A DNA stretch of 64,000 nucleotides from the NCBI GenBank assembly GCA_038087015.1, contig JASBNA010000015.1, positions 310,001-374,000 on the forward strand, written 5' to 3'. Below the pieces are notes generated by a model. It was not told where the DNA came from. It ran no database searches and saw nothing but the letters and a program-made list of their open reading frames with translations. A program made the translations under genes and the position numbers. The DNA comes from Cerrena zonata (lineage: Eukaryota > Basidiomycota > Agaricomycetes > Polyporales > Cerrenaceae). Below, piece by piece: positions 21,348-32,268 of the stretch (the stretch's first letter is position 1; the number at the start of each line of letters is the position of its first letter).

Positions 21348-22415
21348 CTATACGTTATCGTCATTAAGTGAACCATAATTTTGAAACTTTGGGTCATCAT
21401 TTTCAAAACTAGAATTGCCAGTCTTATCAAGGTCGTTTTCTAATTGCAGTTGCTTTGATGTTCTATGGTGTTTGATTCCGTGATCCAACTCAGAATTAGT
21501 GAGTAGTCTAGTTATTTCTTCTTCTGCCGAACTGAGACGGGGTATTGAATTGGATGAATGATGAGCCTGAAGATTCGTTCGGTGTACTATCTGGTTTTGA
21601 ATAAAATTATCAATCAAAACAAGTTGCAAACAATTCATCACCACTGGAACAACGAACATAACAATGAAAATTTCAAATTCGTCTGGATATTCATTTAGCC
21701 AGACCAAGAGAACATGCCCGGTAAACCATAATAACTGGGTTTCAAAACACTCGACTATACCATAAAGAATGAACTTGGTAATCATTAAACTAGTGAAATA
21801 AATTGATAATTGTTTTAAAAAAGCCTTGAAAGAAGGGTTTTTTGGGTCTGGTCCATACTGTCCAGATTCTATTTGAGTGAAATGTAAATAGTCTTTACAT
21901 AACCGATTGACGTATTTGAAAACAAGATATAATATGTAAACACCAATCGTACAATCAAACACAATATTAAGAAAATACCAGTCACATGGATCTTCTGAGG
22001 AGTCATCATTGCTGTCACTACCAGTGTAATCATCAGCATTTGTCAAACTTAAACCAGGATCCTTATAATCTTGTGTCTTGAAAATTGAAAGAAGTACATT
22101 GAAAATATGTACACCGAATGCTCCAATTAATTGTTTGGAAACATCAAATGACCATACTGACCAAGATCGTCTCAATGGATACTCATAAAATCTCTTCATT
22201 ATCAACGAAGAAAGACATAGAAGTCCTAAAAATGCTTGCGTTAATAATGAAAAAGTGCCAATTAATTCACATTTCCCGTCATCATCATCCAGAGCAGGCA
22301 GATTGATTGGACTATGATCTGAATAAAACGTTATTGGGAGCACCAATGATAGTAAAAACCCCGGTAGTGCTAGAAGCTCATGGGATATCGATTGACATCC
22401 AAATTGCATTGTCAA
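21348..22415 (-). CDS. STIMATE/YPL162C-family vacuolar membrane protein
   Basis: A 355-aa polytopic membrane protein resembling S. cerevisiae Ypl162c, a vacuolar membrane protein in the STIMATE (TMEM110) family. About six hydrophobic segments are visible, among them LLALPGFLLSLVLPITF, FSLLTQAFLGLLCLSSLI, CTIGVYILYLVFKY and FIVMFVVPVVMNCLQLVL. The family motif region LRRSWSVWSFDVSKQLIGAFGVH, with its Trp and Lys-Gln residues, is clear. The C-terminal ~70 residues are hydrophilic and probably cytosolic. Mammalian STIMATE organises ER-plasma membrane contacts; the yeast function is not established. Confidence 0.85.
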   Translation of the reverse strand: MTMQFGCQSISHELLALPGFLLSLVLPITFYSDHSPINLPALDDDDGKCELIGTFSLLTQAFLGLLCLSSLIMKRFYEYPLRRSWSVWSFDVSKQLIGAFGVHIFNVLLSIFKTQDYKDPGLSLTNADDYTGSDSNDDSSEDPCDWYFLNIVFDCTIGVYILYLVFKYVNRLCKDYLHFTQIESGQYGPDPKNPSFKAFLKQLSIYFTSLMITKFILYGIVECFETQLLWFTGHVLLVWLNEYPDEFEIFIVMFVVPVVMNCLQLVLIDNFIQNQIVHRTNLQAHHSSNSIPRLSSAEEEITRLLTNSELDHGIKHHRTSKQLQLENDLDKTGNSSFENDDPKFQNYGSLNDDNV

Positions 22416-22922
22416 AGGTTATATTCTATCTCAATTGCAATAACCGGTATTCGAAAGAAAGTACACGTTTTTCGCTGCTCTTCTTTCAATTATAAATAGA
22501 GTAATATTGGATCTGCAATATTGAGCTGTGGGCTTGAGTATATCGGGTTCTGATTTGATTTGGGAGGATTAGAAAAGGAAGGAAGGTATTTATCCAATAT
22601 ATACTATACATGTCCCAAAAAAAAAAAAATCAAGTAGAAGATATCAGTTGCTCGATAGAAGAGGCTGACTGCACACAAAGTTACAGAAATAAAAGGTACG
22701 GATTTTATGAAATTATATTTGCAGATGAATGAGTACTAACTGATTATCATAACAGTTTCCAAAAATTATAAACACAAGAGAAGAAAGGGCAATAATTGCA
22801 TGGTGATACTAACCATCACCTTGAGAATGAAATAGAAAAAATAAAAAGAAAAAGTGTAAATCGTGTAAGTTTTATGTAAATTGCATGGGCTTTTGCTAAT
22901 GGAAAGTGCAACTTCAAGAGCA
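22416..22922. other. Intergenic, upstream of the STIMATE-like gene
   Basis: 507 bases between two minus-strand genes. It contains an A run (22618-22629) and two plus-strand TACTAAC heptamers (22734-22740, 22807-22813) that belong to no intron I can build. Confidence 0.5.
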
Positions 22923-25900
22923 TTACTCATGATGCTTCCAATTTTCTAAAAACTGGCTAGCTAATCCTCGAGCCTGTCCAACAAAATTACGTTTTTCTGC
23001 TTCATTAAGATTATCTGAGATATGAGAATTGTCTGGAGAAGGGCTTTTGATGCCATTTCTATCAGCTACTTGAGCAAGTGATGAATAGCTAGAGGGATTA
23101 TCCAGATTTTGGGGTCTTATGTTTTCACTTTCAGGAGATGCGCCAGTTGGTGGAGGAGAAGCATCTTCCACATATTCATCTTCTGATTCACTATCTGAAT
23201 CAAACATAAAAGTATTATGACGTGGGGGTAAAGTTGAATGAGCACTTCTAAAACTTGAGTTTGCACTTGAGATTTGATCAGAATTTGAATTTGGGCTAGT
23301 TGATCGACCTGAAAATGCATTTGCAGAATTCATATAAGGTGGTAAAGGAGATGATTTTTTCTGAACTTCGGATGGGGATGAGGATTTATAGTCTGATGAA
23401 TCTAATTTATAATTATTTTCATTATCATTATCCTGACTTGGCAGGTTCAGGTTAAAGAATTGATCTGCCAAAGCGCTACTGGATCTTCTCTTTTTAGTTA
23501 GTTCACTAGTGCCACCAACGAAAAATGATTCGCTTAAGGAGTGTGATGAATGAGGTTGTTTACTAAGTTCAGTAGATGAATGATTAGGATTCATTGAAGA
23601 CATATGACCCTGAATTGGGCTTGGCTCTTCAAAAGAGGCCGGAAAATGTCTTTCTTCATCATCATTTGTACTTGTCATATTTGAATTACCAAAAATCAGC
23701 TGAGCTAATGATTGACTTGAATTTCTAGCGCTTATAGATAATCCACCTTCGTCGTCACTATCAGAATCCGACTCTTCTTCGTCATCACTATTAGAATTTT
23801 TAGGAGATAATCTATTTGCAGCTGAATCATCAAGAGCTGAAATAGGCAAACGTTCTTTTGAGCTTGATCACTATTAACTGAATGTTGGGGAAATTGTGAC
23901 GAATAATTGACGTTATTATTATTAATCACTGCAGGATTAATAATAGGAACATTGATGCTATTTCTGTCATTGTTTTGTGAATAATCATTATTTTGAATTT
24001 TTGAATTTTTATGATCAAATTCTTCGTTCTCAATGATATCATAATCAAAATTCAGACCCATAGTAATATTATCAGGTACATCAACAACGTCTGGAGTCTT
24101 GTTAGCTGCATTTGAACCATAAATAGCATGATTTGGATCAACAGTGTAAACTGTATTATAATCATAATAATAGTCGTAACCTCTACTACTATTGTTATTA
24201 ACGTTATGAGACAAAGAAGAAGTATAAGGATTTTCTTCATCACTTTCTTCATCAGAAGAACCATAATTTAAACTTGTAGGAGGTAATAATTGAATAGTAC
24301 GATAAAATTTACTATTGTTTGTTGAAATCAGATCAGTATCTTCAGTGTTATCATTAGCATTTGGAGTTGACAAGCTATCACTATTACTATTTGTACTATC
24401 TTTTGAAGTTGAAGAACCCAAGCCGGGGACATTTTGAATGTTTGAGGATTTAACATTTAAGAAAAATCCACCTTCATCATCTTCTTCTTCATCTTCATCT
24501 TCATCATTTTCCAAATCATTGACGGTATCATCATTTTCATTACGATTAGGTGTTTCATAAACATAACTATCTTCACTTTCATCATCATAATAATAGCTAT
24601 CATCATCTTGAGAATCATCATCATATTCATCATCATAATCACCATCTTCATCATCAAAATCATCAATGGCAATACATTGCTGAACTTCATCATTGAAATG
24701 AATTCTACGTTCATTTTTTGGAATTGAAGTAGAATCATCATTATTATCATTAATATTATTTTGATTAGTGTTATCATTGATTGAATTATCAGTTAAATCA
24801 TTATTATATTTAACATTAGAATTATCATTATCATTAAAATTAGTGTCATTATTGGGAGAAGAATTATCTGAATTGGATGGAAATATAGCTTTTTGATTAT
24901 TATCAGCGGCTAATTGGTTAAGACGATCTTTTAAAGAAGTGTTAGATGAATTTGAATTATTTAAACCAGTTAAATCAGTAGAACTATTAAGATTTGAATT
25001 TGGATTCGAATAGTTTTTATATTGACTGTTTAATTTAGCCGATATAGCATCATAATCAAAATATTCCGGAGGTCTTTCATTGGAAGATTTATCATGATCA
25101 TCATCATTAGTGAAAGGATGAGTTTCATCATAATTCGAGTTAGCTGCTTCAATTCTTTCACGTTGACTTCTTCTTCTATCACGATCTTGCAATCGATTAG
25201 TTGCTAATTGTAATTTTAATAAATTCAGATGACTGATCATCATATCTTGAACTGTTCTTCTTTTCAAAATCGGTTTTGGACCCTTTTTACTCTTATTTGG
25301 AATTGAAATATCCCCAGCAACTGCACTTGTTGCAGTTGTTTGATGATGATGATGGTTATTATCATCTTTATTATTATTATTATTATTATTGTTATTACTT
25401 TCATCATCATTTAAAATTGGACCATATAACCAAGTCACATCAGAATCTTTTGACCAATTAACAACTTCCGGACTAATTGTTTTCAAATTAGATCTTCTTT
25501 GAGCCCAAGTTCTCCACGAAGCGTTTTCTAAACGAGCAGAGTTTGCCACATCTTTACGTTTGCTAATAACATATCTCCAACTTTTTGATATATCACTCAC
25601 ATCCCATTGATGAGATAAATAATCAACGTGCCTGGAGGGCTCCGATGTTAGATCAGTATCGTCATGGGGTAAAATTTCTGGTGATTTTATTGTAGTAACT
25701 GGAGATGGGGATTTTGATGAATTAGATGCAGAAGTTGTTGATTGAACTGATGATAATGGTGATTCCGTATCATCGATAATGGTATATCGTTCATCAATTT
25801 CATTTTCATCACTATCATCAAGTGCTGGTTCTGATTTTGTATTATTTTGCTGTTGAATAATTTTTTCTTGTTCTGAAGGATCGATGAATTCATCTAATAA

Positions 25901-26029
25901 TCCCAAAGATCTAGTTCTCTTTAATTTAAAAGTGGTATTCTCAAAATGATCATCATCCTCAGCGTCCACATGCTGAGATGTTGTAGCACCACCAGTGAAT
26001 ACGTCACCCAAATTATTAGTAGATGACAT
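22923..26029 (-). CDS. REG1: PP1 (Glc7) regulatory subunit Reg1, one frame change
   Basis: Reg1 targets protein phosphatase 1 to Snf1 and Mig1 to maintain glucose repression. The start is the ATG at 26029; the frame continues upstream but through a poly-Phe stretch from a U-rich leader. Family hallmarks are SHQWDVSDISKSWRYVISKR, ASWRTWAQRRSNL and the PP1-docking motif RRIHFND near residue 440, close to yeast RHIHFND. The protein is extremely Asn/Asp/Ser-rich. One frame change at the 4-base run 23856-23859 divides it; adding one base links the halves through KERLPISALDD and gives ~1035 aa (S. cerevisiae 1014). Likely a sequencing error. Confidence 0.9.
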
Positions 26030-27306
26030 TATAAAAGGAAAGAAGAAAAAGAAAAAATAAAGGGGAAAGATCAAACCAAATAATACAAACAATCAACCAC
26101 TTAATCAATTCAATATAACCAGGAGGTGATTAGACAAGCGTAATTTGAAAGTATTGCTAATATTGGATAATGAATGAATAGAGATATTAAAAGTACAAGA
26201 AAAGAGAGAAGAAGCAGTAAAAGAGAGAAAAAAAAAAATTCAAACAAAAAAAAAAAAAAAAAAGAAGTAACAGAAGGAAGAGACAAAAATTAAAATTGCT
26301 AATAAAAAAGCACAAAGAAATTTCAATCAAAATATCAATTTATCAATACAATTATTGATAAGAGATGTAAGACTAAAGTAATGAAAAGTCCAATTGGGAA
26401 GTATGGATTAAAAGAAACCGCAATTTGGAGGGGGTTGACGATGGGACACGATGGAAAACAGACTGGGGAAAATAAGAAGATTGCGAGTCAATACTTCAGG
26501 GTTAACCAACGGAAAAAAGTCAAACAGTAAGACACTCACAATAAAACGTGGTAAAATCAAGATCCTGGCGGGTCTATAGCGAAGGGAATCTATAATCAAG
26601 TAAATCTATAGCGAAATGACTGTAAGCAGGCGAATATGTCGATAAAACTACAACTACATCAAGAAATCATGTACGGGTCAACCTATTTGGTATTTTCGCT
26701 TTCCACCAAAAGGAAAACCCGTAACTGTTTGGTAACTGTAGATATTTTTAACCAATCCCGTAAAATTCCTTATCCCGAGCTATTCCTCATTCTTTCCCAT
26801 TTGTACTTTATTGTTTTCTAACCAGCTAACTTTTCGAGCCCATCTACAGAGCCATTCACTCCTGGCCCGTGGTCTTGTCAACTGGCTATCGAGTGACTTT
26901 GATAGTCCAGCTTGTAAAAAATAGAAGTAGCCATCCATGTTTTTCACTGGGTAACGTAAGCAGGAAGGTTACTAAAGCAGCAGCGGGAAGTATGCAGGAT
27001 ATTCCATTGGTGGTCTCACAAATTGTGCTGGAAAAATTGAGGAATCCCCACATTTTTGAGTCAAATGACTTCAATTGGAATTTTTCATCTTTTGACATGC
27101 GCAATTTCGGCTTGTAGTATATCTGATGGGGTGGTTTTGTTTTGTTAGGGGGTTTACCGGTTATACCTCGCTGGCTTATTAGGTGTTTGGTTGTGGTTGT
27201 TGTGTTGGTGTACTAGTATTGGTTATTAGTATGGTTCAATTTTTCGGAAAAAAAAGCCCTCGCATAACCTGAAATGTCTTTTGGGAAAAGCGAAAAAAAA
27301 GAATCG
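26030..27306. other. Intergenic, REG1 upstream region
   Basis: About 1.3 kb. An A-rich block (26229-26264) lies in the REG1 leader/promoter. TCTATAGCGA occurs twice, at 26573-26582 and 26605-26614. Small open frames here lack family features and I do not call them. Confidence 0.5.
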
Positions 27307-27380
27307 TGATTTTGCCCAGGATCGAACTGGGGACGTTCTGCGTGTTAAGCAGATGCCATAACCAACTAGACCACAAAACC
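27307..27380 (-). tRNA. tRNA-Val (anticodon AAC)
   Basis: The 74-base minus-strand sequence folds as a tRNA. The acceptor GGTTTTG pairs with CAAAATC and is followed by discriminator A. The D arm lies in GTGGTCTAGTTGGTTATGGC. The anticodon stem TCTGC/GCAGA encloses loop TTAACAC (anticodon AAC). The T arm CCCCAGTTCGATCCTGGG contains the B box GTTCGATCC. It is nearly identical to S. cerevisiae tRNA-Val(AAC). No intron. A short T run lies downstream on its strand (27293-27300 region). Confidence 0.97.
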
Positions 27381-28530
27381 CGTTTCTTGTTTCTTTTGGA
27401 TAGTGGGGCTACTACACTAATGCTAAAATGAAAGGCCTTTTGAAAAGACTCTTTCACGAAAGGCCTTCAACCATTGCTATCACATCACTTAATTCAACAT
27501 GGGTTTTCTTGACTAAACATGGTCTTTCCCACTCTAGGTATATATTAGTAAATAGCTATTAAATATATATTCTTATATGTCAAAAAAAAAAAAAAAAGGC
27601 CTTGAAAAAAGGTTTTTTCAAAGTTTAAGAGCTTCAGAATTAGTTATAGAGAGCGCATAGTTTTTTACAAACCATTTTATACTGGAAGGTATTTTCTGTA
27701 CAAAGTTTTAAGACTTGGTCCGGCTCTCAACTAACCACCGCTAAGCTTGTGTGACTATTATTTTCAAATGAACTGACACCGTACAGAAACCTTTTAAAGT
27801 GAATATTCAGTGCCTCTATTTTTCCTTCACTTGACTTATCGACAGTCAATTGGTAATTTAAATTTCAACGCGATTACATGAAAGCTTTAAAAGCAGATAT
27901 ATGTATTATATATTATATACTTAAATGCATACGAAAAGCTTCTTAAAGTATTGTGTTCCGTGATACTATGTTTGTCTGTGGAAAAAAATGGTCAATGGAA
28001 CCCAAAGCTAAAAGGCTGCTATACATTATCTTATGACTTGAATGTTTTTTGTAGATACGTTATCTTCTCTTTAGAATCAGCTTGCTTTTTACTAAGTTTG
28101 AAAAATACATCTGTGTTCTTAAGATAAAATCCTTCACGGGTAAATCAGTCACTAATTTGATATTAAGTTCTTCTAATTATCCCTCTCAGATATTCTCGTT
28201 TAATTCTGATAAGCAAGCTGTCCAAGAACAATTAAAAGGGAATCTTGAATTAGCCCTTGATAGGCTCAGTAAATTCCTTAACAGGATTTCAGCAGTGAAA
28301 ACAACAAACCTCTTCTTCCTTACCCTGAAATTAAGATGCAACTTCGTTTATCGCCCATGTATTTTTGAATTTGGGTGGTATGATTAATTCTTCATCTTCA
28401 GTTATTCCAACCATTTTTTATTTAAAGGTCACTTTGGGTATTAAAGTCGGTTTCCGACGTTATTTCTCCGATTTCAGATTGTGTCATTGCAGCTCTGCGT
28501 AAAATGTTAAATAAAAGTTGCAAAAAATAA
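27381..28530. other. Gene-poor stretch between tRNA-Val and the 5S-like gene
   Basis: About 1.15 kb, AT-rich, with an A run near 27581-27596 and several short AAGGCCTT words around 27432-27603. A 101-codon plus-strand open frame (28082-28387) begins at a non-ATG codon and resembles nothing I know, so I do not call it a gene. Confidence 0.5.
28522..28527 (-). terminator. Pol III T6 terminator of the 5S-like gene
   Basis: Six T residues on the minus strand, three bases beyond the 3' end of the 5S-like sequence, the usual position for Pol III termination. Confidence 0.75.
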
Positions 28531-28650
28531 GTCTACAGCACGATGGTTTCCATTATGGTCTCCCACTAACGTACTCAGCATCGCTCTCAGCAGCTTAATA
28601 ATTATTGATCGGACGGGTAATCATGCTTTATGCTGGATATGGCCGTAGAC
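28531..28650 (-). rRNA. Divergent 5S rRNA gene outside rDNA
   Basis: Read on the minus strand, these 120 bases match 5S rRNA end to end: CGGCCATAT near the 5' end, CCCGTCCGATCAA in loop B/C, TTAAGCTGCTGAGAGC at internal box A, AGTGGGAGACCATA in helix IV. Many other positions differ from standard yeast 5S, yet helices are kept. Helix I is nine pairs (GTCTACGGC with GCTGTAGAC, one G-U), helix II CAGCA/TGCTG, helix V CGATG/CATCG, and helix IV pairs fully. A T6 Pol III terminator follows directly (28522-28527 on the plus strand). It could be a functional variant, a 5S-derived regulatory RNA, or a young pseudogene; kept pairing argues against decay. Only one copy is seen here. Confidence 0.85.
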
Positions 28651-29127
28651 GTTAAAATTTTTTATCACCATTTTTATGATAAGAAAATTTGGTTTTGAGT
28701 GGGGTTTATGAAAACCTTTGAAAACCTTTACGTAAGCGAGTTATCCGGAAACTGAAAGTACTGGTCAGTCATTTAAGCTGCTTGGAATGTAGATCCCAAG
28801 TATCTTTTGTATAACTCACCCTCATGGTGCAGAATTGGATATATCGTCATGGTTGCAAATTTGCACCTCAAAAAAAAAACTTATCCTGCAAAAAATTTTA
28901 TAGATCAAATGCTCAACCTTGCAGATCTTGAAGATTTGTATAATGTCAGACCTTGAAGCTAGGTGTAAACCATTGAATGGTGAGGCTGATAGGACGACTG
29001 AGTATACATTTGCAGTTTAATGTGTATATAGGTGGAAGAATGAGCAATTTCCAATTTCAGTTGGAATTAATTATTCTTTGGCCCTAAATCTTCCTAACAC
29101 ACCATAAAGAAAAAGAAGCCTTCTTCT

Positions 29128-29149
29128 CATTTCCACGTGAGTGGAAATG
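29128..29149. repeat. Perfect 9-bp inverted repeat, 4-base loop
   Basis: CATTTCCAC and GTGGAAATG flank GTGA. It could form a stable hairpin in RNA from either strand. No function assigned. Confidence 0.6.
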
Positions 29150-29815
29150 TCTATTAATTTATATAATGAATAATATATAGAATGTCTTTGCGAAGAAGTA
29201 ACACAAAGAATAATTTGTCACATATATGCTTCTACCTCACACTGATGTTCTTTCTTGATTAATCTGGCATGGACCAGATTGAAAAGACCTTGAAGTCTGA
29301 CATCTCCTTTTGCATATGAAAATGAGTAGCTTATGTATTGATAGAAGCGAGTGACCTACCAACTATATGTATTCATCTGCTTGTTGCTTTGGATTTTAGG
29401 CATATGTGAGATTCCAAACCTTAAGGTCTTACCTCAGTCATTCATTCAAAAAATATGTTGCATCTGTTATGGCTGCTAATATTTTTTTCCGCCCATTGAT
29501 TGGTGGTTTAGTTTGTTTAAGTCACCCTCTATAATAATTTTAGTGTTAATAGTCCTAACTATCCAGTAACTCAGCGTAGTACAATCCTTGTTTTTACTGC
29601 AATTCCTTTGGCATTGATTCCTTAGATCTTTTACAGTCCTAAGCTTAGTGTTAGCTCAAAGTATGCAAATTGAATCATCCAATCACAATGTCCATTCTTT
29701 ATATATATAGTCATACATAAAGATTAAACATAATAGAAATAAATTTATCGGTACTCTGTAACTGAAAAAGACTGTGTGTTCTTTACCGTCTACTAATGGT
29801 TTACTCGATTCTGAG

Positions 29816-29845
29816 CAAACGCTGGTGATTTTAGACCAGCGTTTG
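29816..29845. repeat. Perfect 11-bp inverted repeat, 8-base loop
   Basis: CAAACGCTGGT and ACCAGCGTTTG flank GATTTTAG, about 190 bases upstream of the HPD start. It may be a protein-binding palindrome or the stem of an unknown RNA. Confidence 0.65.
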
Positions 29846-30036
29846 ATCATTGGTGATTTCGCAGCCAAAGAGTTCTGTGGGATTTGCGCAAAAAGATTGC
29901 GAAAAACACTCACTTAATGGCTGCAATTACAAAACCAATCTTATAAATGAAATAAGTCGCTGCTCTTTCTTGTTGAATTTGACCGTAATCTTCCTCAGAT
30001 TTTGCTATTTTAATTTTCTCACCAAATAGCTTCATA

Positions 30037-31653
30037 ATGTCTGCTCAAGTGTTTAATTGCCTTGCCTTTGAAAGTTTGCCTTTTCAAGTACATAACGATG
30101 ACTTGACAATGCCAGAAAGTGATGATACTACTGAAGAATTATTAAGAGATGGTCATATAAATACGAAGTATGCGAAAGATGGGATTCAAGAATTCTTTGC
30201 TGTCCGAATTGCCAGTTCGAATGCCAAAGCCATTGCGAGGTATTTCGAATTAACAATGGGGTTCAAAGAAATTGCCTATAAAGGGCTAGAGACCAAACTG
30301 ACCAAGTTAGCGAGCCATGTATTGAAAAATGGGAATGTTCTAATAGAAGTTACGAATACATTAACCAAGGTGGAGGAAAACTATCCGAATTATCCCAATA
30401 ATCAAATTATAAACTATCAAACAATAAAAGAATCAATGAATGAAGAAATATTGAATAAATTACAAAAAATTGTATTTGAAATTGGAGGAAAATATATTGG
30501 GATCATGATGGGCCATAATACGGAACTGGTTAATTATGAAATTGGAATAAATAATTTCACTTCCTCAGTCACGAGATTGGCGGAGTATAAAGAGATTATC
30601 AGGGATTATCAAACAAACTTGACCAGAATAACTGACTTAACAGAAAAACTATTGTATGATATATTTGATGGATATGCGATACAAGATTTCTTCTGACCCA
30701 TGGAGAAGGAGTTTACGATATAATGTTGACGGTGGAAGATGCTGACTGCATTTTCAAAAGGGCCACTCGAGCCGGGGCCAAAATAGTTAAGCCGCCAAAA
30801 GTATACTCGGATCATCAAGGATCAGTTAAAATGGCAACGATTCAAATTCCCCAAACTGATATTCAACACACATTGGTAGAAAATATTGATTACAACGGGG
30901 AGTATTTGCCAGGGGTATGGGAGACCGCTAACCAAAGAAGTAATCTTTCGATAAGACTTTAACAAAACTACCACCAATTAACTTAGTCAAAATAGATCAT
31001 TGCGTTGAAAACTATACTTGGAATCAAATGATGGCAAAAGCTGAATTCTATGCTCAAACATTGGGGCTCCATAAGTTCTGGTCAGTTGATGAACAGGATG
31101 TTTCCACTGGGGAAACCTGCCTTGAGGTCAATTGTTATGGCTTCGAGTAATGGACAAGTCAAAATTCCAATCAACGAACCGGCAAAGGGTAAGAAAAAAT
31201 CCCAGATTGAAGAGTTTTATGATTTCAACGGAGGCCCCGGGGTCCAACATCTTGCATTAAGAACATACGATATCTTGGAATGTGTAAGACTGATGCAAAA
31301 AAGAGGTATTGAATTCAATACCACTTCCCAACGTTATTACACCAATTTGAAATCAAGATTACAAAAAGACCGCATTGAACTATTCGAAGAAATCAAAGCT
31401 ATCGAAAAGTACGGGATCTTGGTCGACTACGATCCCTCCACAAAGTACATCTTCGACGAAGAGCACCGTCGTTATCGCTGTAATTACATTCTACAAATCT
31501 TCACCAAGCCAAACCATGACCGACCAACCTTGTTCATTGAAATCATCCAGAGACATCACCATAACGGCTTTCGGCAAGGGCACCTTCAAAGGCCTTTTCG
31601 AGACCATCGAGGAACAACAACGCTTGAGGGGTACTCTTACTGAAAGCGACTAA
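30037..31653 (+). CDS. HPD: 4-hydroxyphenylpyruvate dioxygenase-like, four frame changes
   Basis: HPD converts 4-hydroxyphenylpyruvate to homogentisate in tyrosine breakdown, using Fe(II). Both vicinal-oxygen-chelate domains are seen. The three iron ligands are in KIDHCV, VQHLALRTYD and LFIEIIQRH, and the C-terminal gate FGKGTFKGLFE is present. The frame changes at 30687 (T run), 30958 (T run), 31109 (G run) and 31569 (T run). Undoing one base at each gives an unbroken 538-aa protein. That is well above the usual ~390 aa, because ~100 extra residues (about 110-215) sit inside the N-terminal domain. The CTG at 30298 aligns with Ser of the conserved GLETGS motif. Likely sequencing errors, though decay cannot be excluded. 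Confidence 0.85.
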
Positions 31654-32268
31654 GGTAAGTATTGCTTGTGTATTGGTTTTATAGTAATATAGGCATAAAT
31701 GCTGCAACAATGTCGCCCGCGACATTCATCCCTCCCAAAGTAAGCTTTAGACGAGAAGCCAATCCTTGATCGAGAAATGACAATCCAACGATGTGTCCGG
31801 GGTTTGGTTGAGAGAATAAGCAAAGTATCCGCTAAGCACGGTTTACACGGGTATTTTAACTCAATCTAGTTAAAGATACAAACCGATTATATTTAGTTGA
31901 GACATGATTTGCTGAGAAAAAGCGGAGTACAAAATGCGCATTTTGCTGCTTGAATTATTAATGCTACTGGAAATGGACTGACTCTATAGATCAATAATGG
32001 ATCTGGGGAAAGAGAGTAGGTAATGGTCATGGCAAAAATGGGAGGGATGCCTGTGACAATTTGATCTTCTGCTGAAAAGAAGCCGACAACGCAGAAAAAG
32101 AAAGAAGCGAAAAAAGGCGGAATGGAAATAACCTCGAAAAATGGTAAGGTCAAAGTAGTAACAAAACAACAAAACCATCGCACTGAAAAATGTAGAGAAA
32201 AATTTTATATATACATTAGAGTAGCTTCTTCTTTTCTTTTTCAAGTATTTTTCAGCCAAGTATCAACC
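31654..32268. other. Intergenic, HPD to HEM1
   Basis: About 615 bases. It carries an inverse CCAAT (ATTGG at 31672) and the HEM1 TATA box; nothing else recognised. Confidence 0.5.
32206..32213 (+). promoter_or_regulatory. TATA box of HEM1
   Basis: TATATATA lies 63 bases before the HEM1 ATG at 32269. The HEM1 frame stays open through it to 32122, so the box helps show that the longer start is not used. Confidence 0.5.

Larger units (their letters stand above)
28651..30036. other. Gene-poor stretch upstream of HPD
   Basis: About 1.4 kb without a convincing gene. It contains two perfect inverted repeats (29128-29149 and 29816-29845, listed separately), a 10-base ACCTTGAAG-type word repeated near 28950 and 29288, and an A run at 28870-28879. 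The minus-strand frame at 29683-29913 begins at GTG and is not called. Confidence 0.5.

Noticed and set aside
28082..28387. 101-codon plus-strand frame as a gene or retroelement remnant
   Set aside because: Starts at a non-ATG codon, has no recognisable domain, and I found no flanking terminal repeats.
28776..28790. Second 5S fragment (TTAAGCTGCT on the plus strand)
   Set aside because: Only about ten bases match; the flanking sequence does not follow 5S.
29683..29913. Minus-strand 76-codon frame near the 11-bp inverted repeat
   Set aside because: Begins at GTG, lacks family features and includes an AT-rich tail that looks noncoding.
32122..32268. N-terminal extension of HEM1
   Set aside because: The extra codons run through the TATA box; the ATG at 32269 starts a normal presequence.
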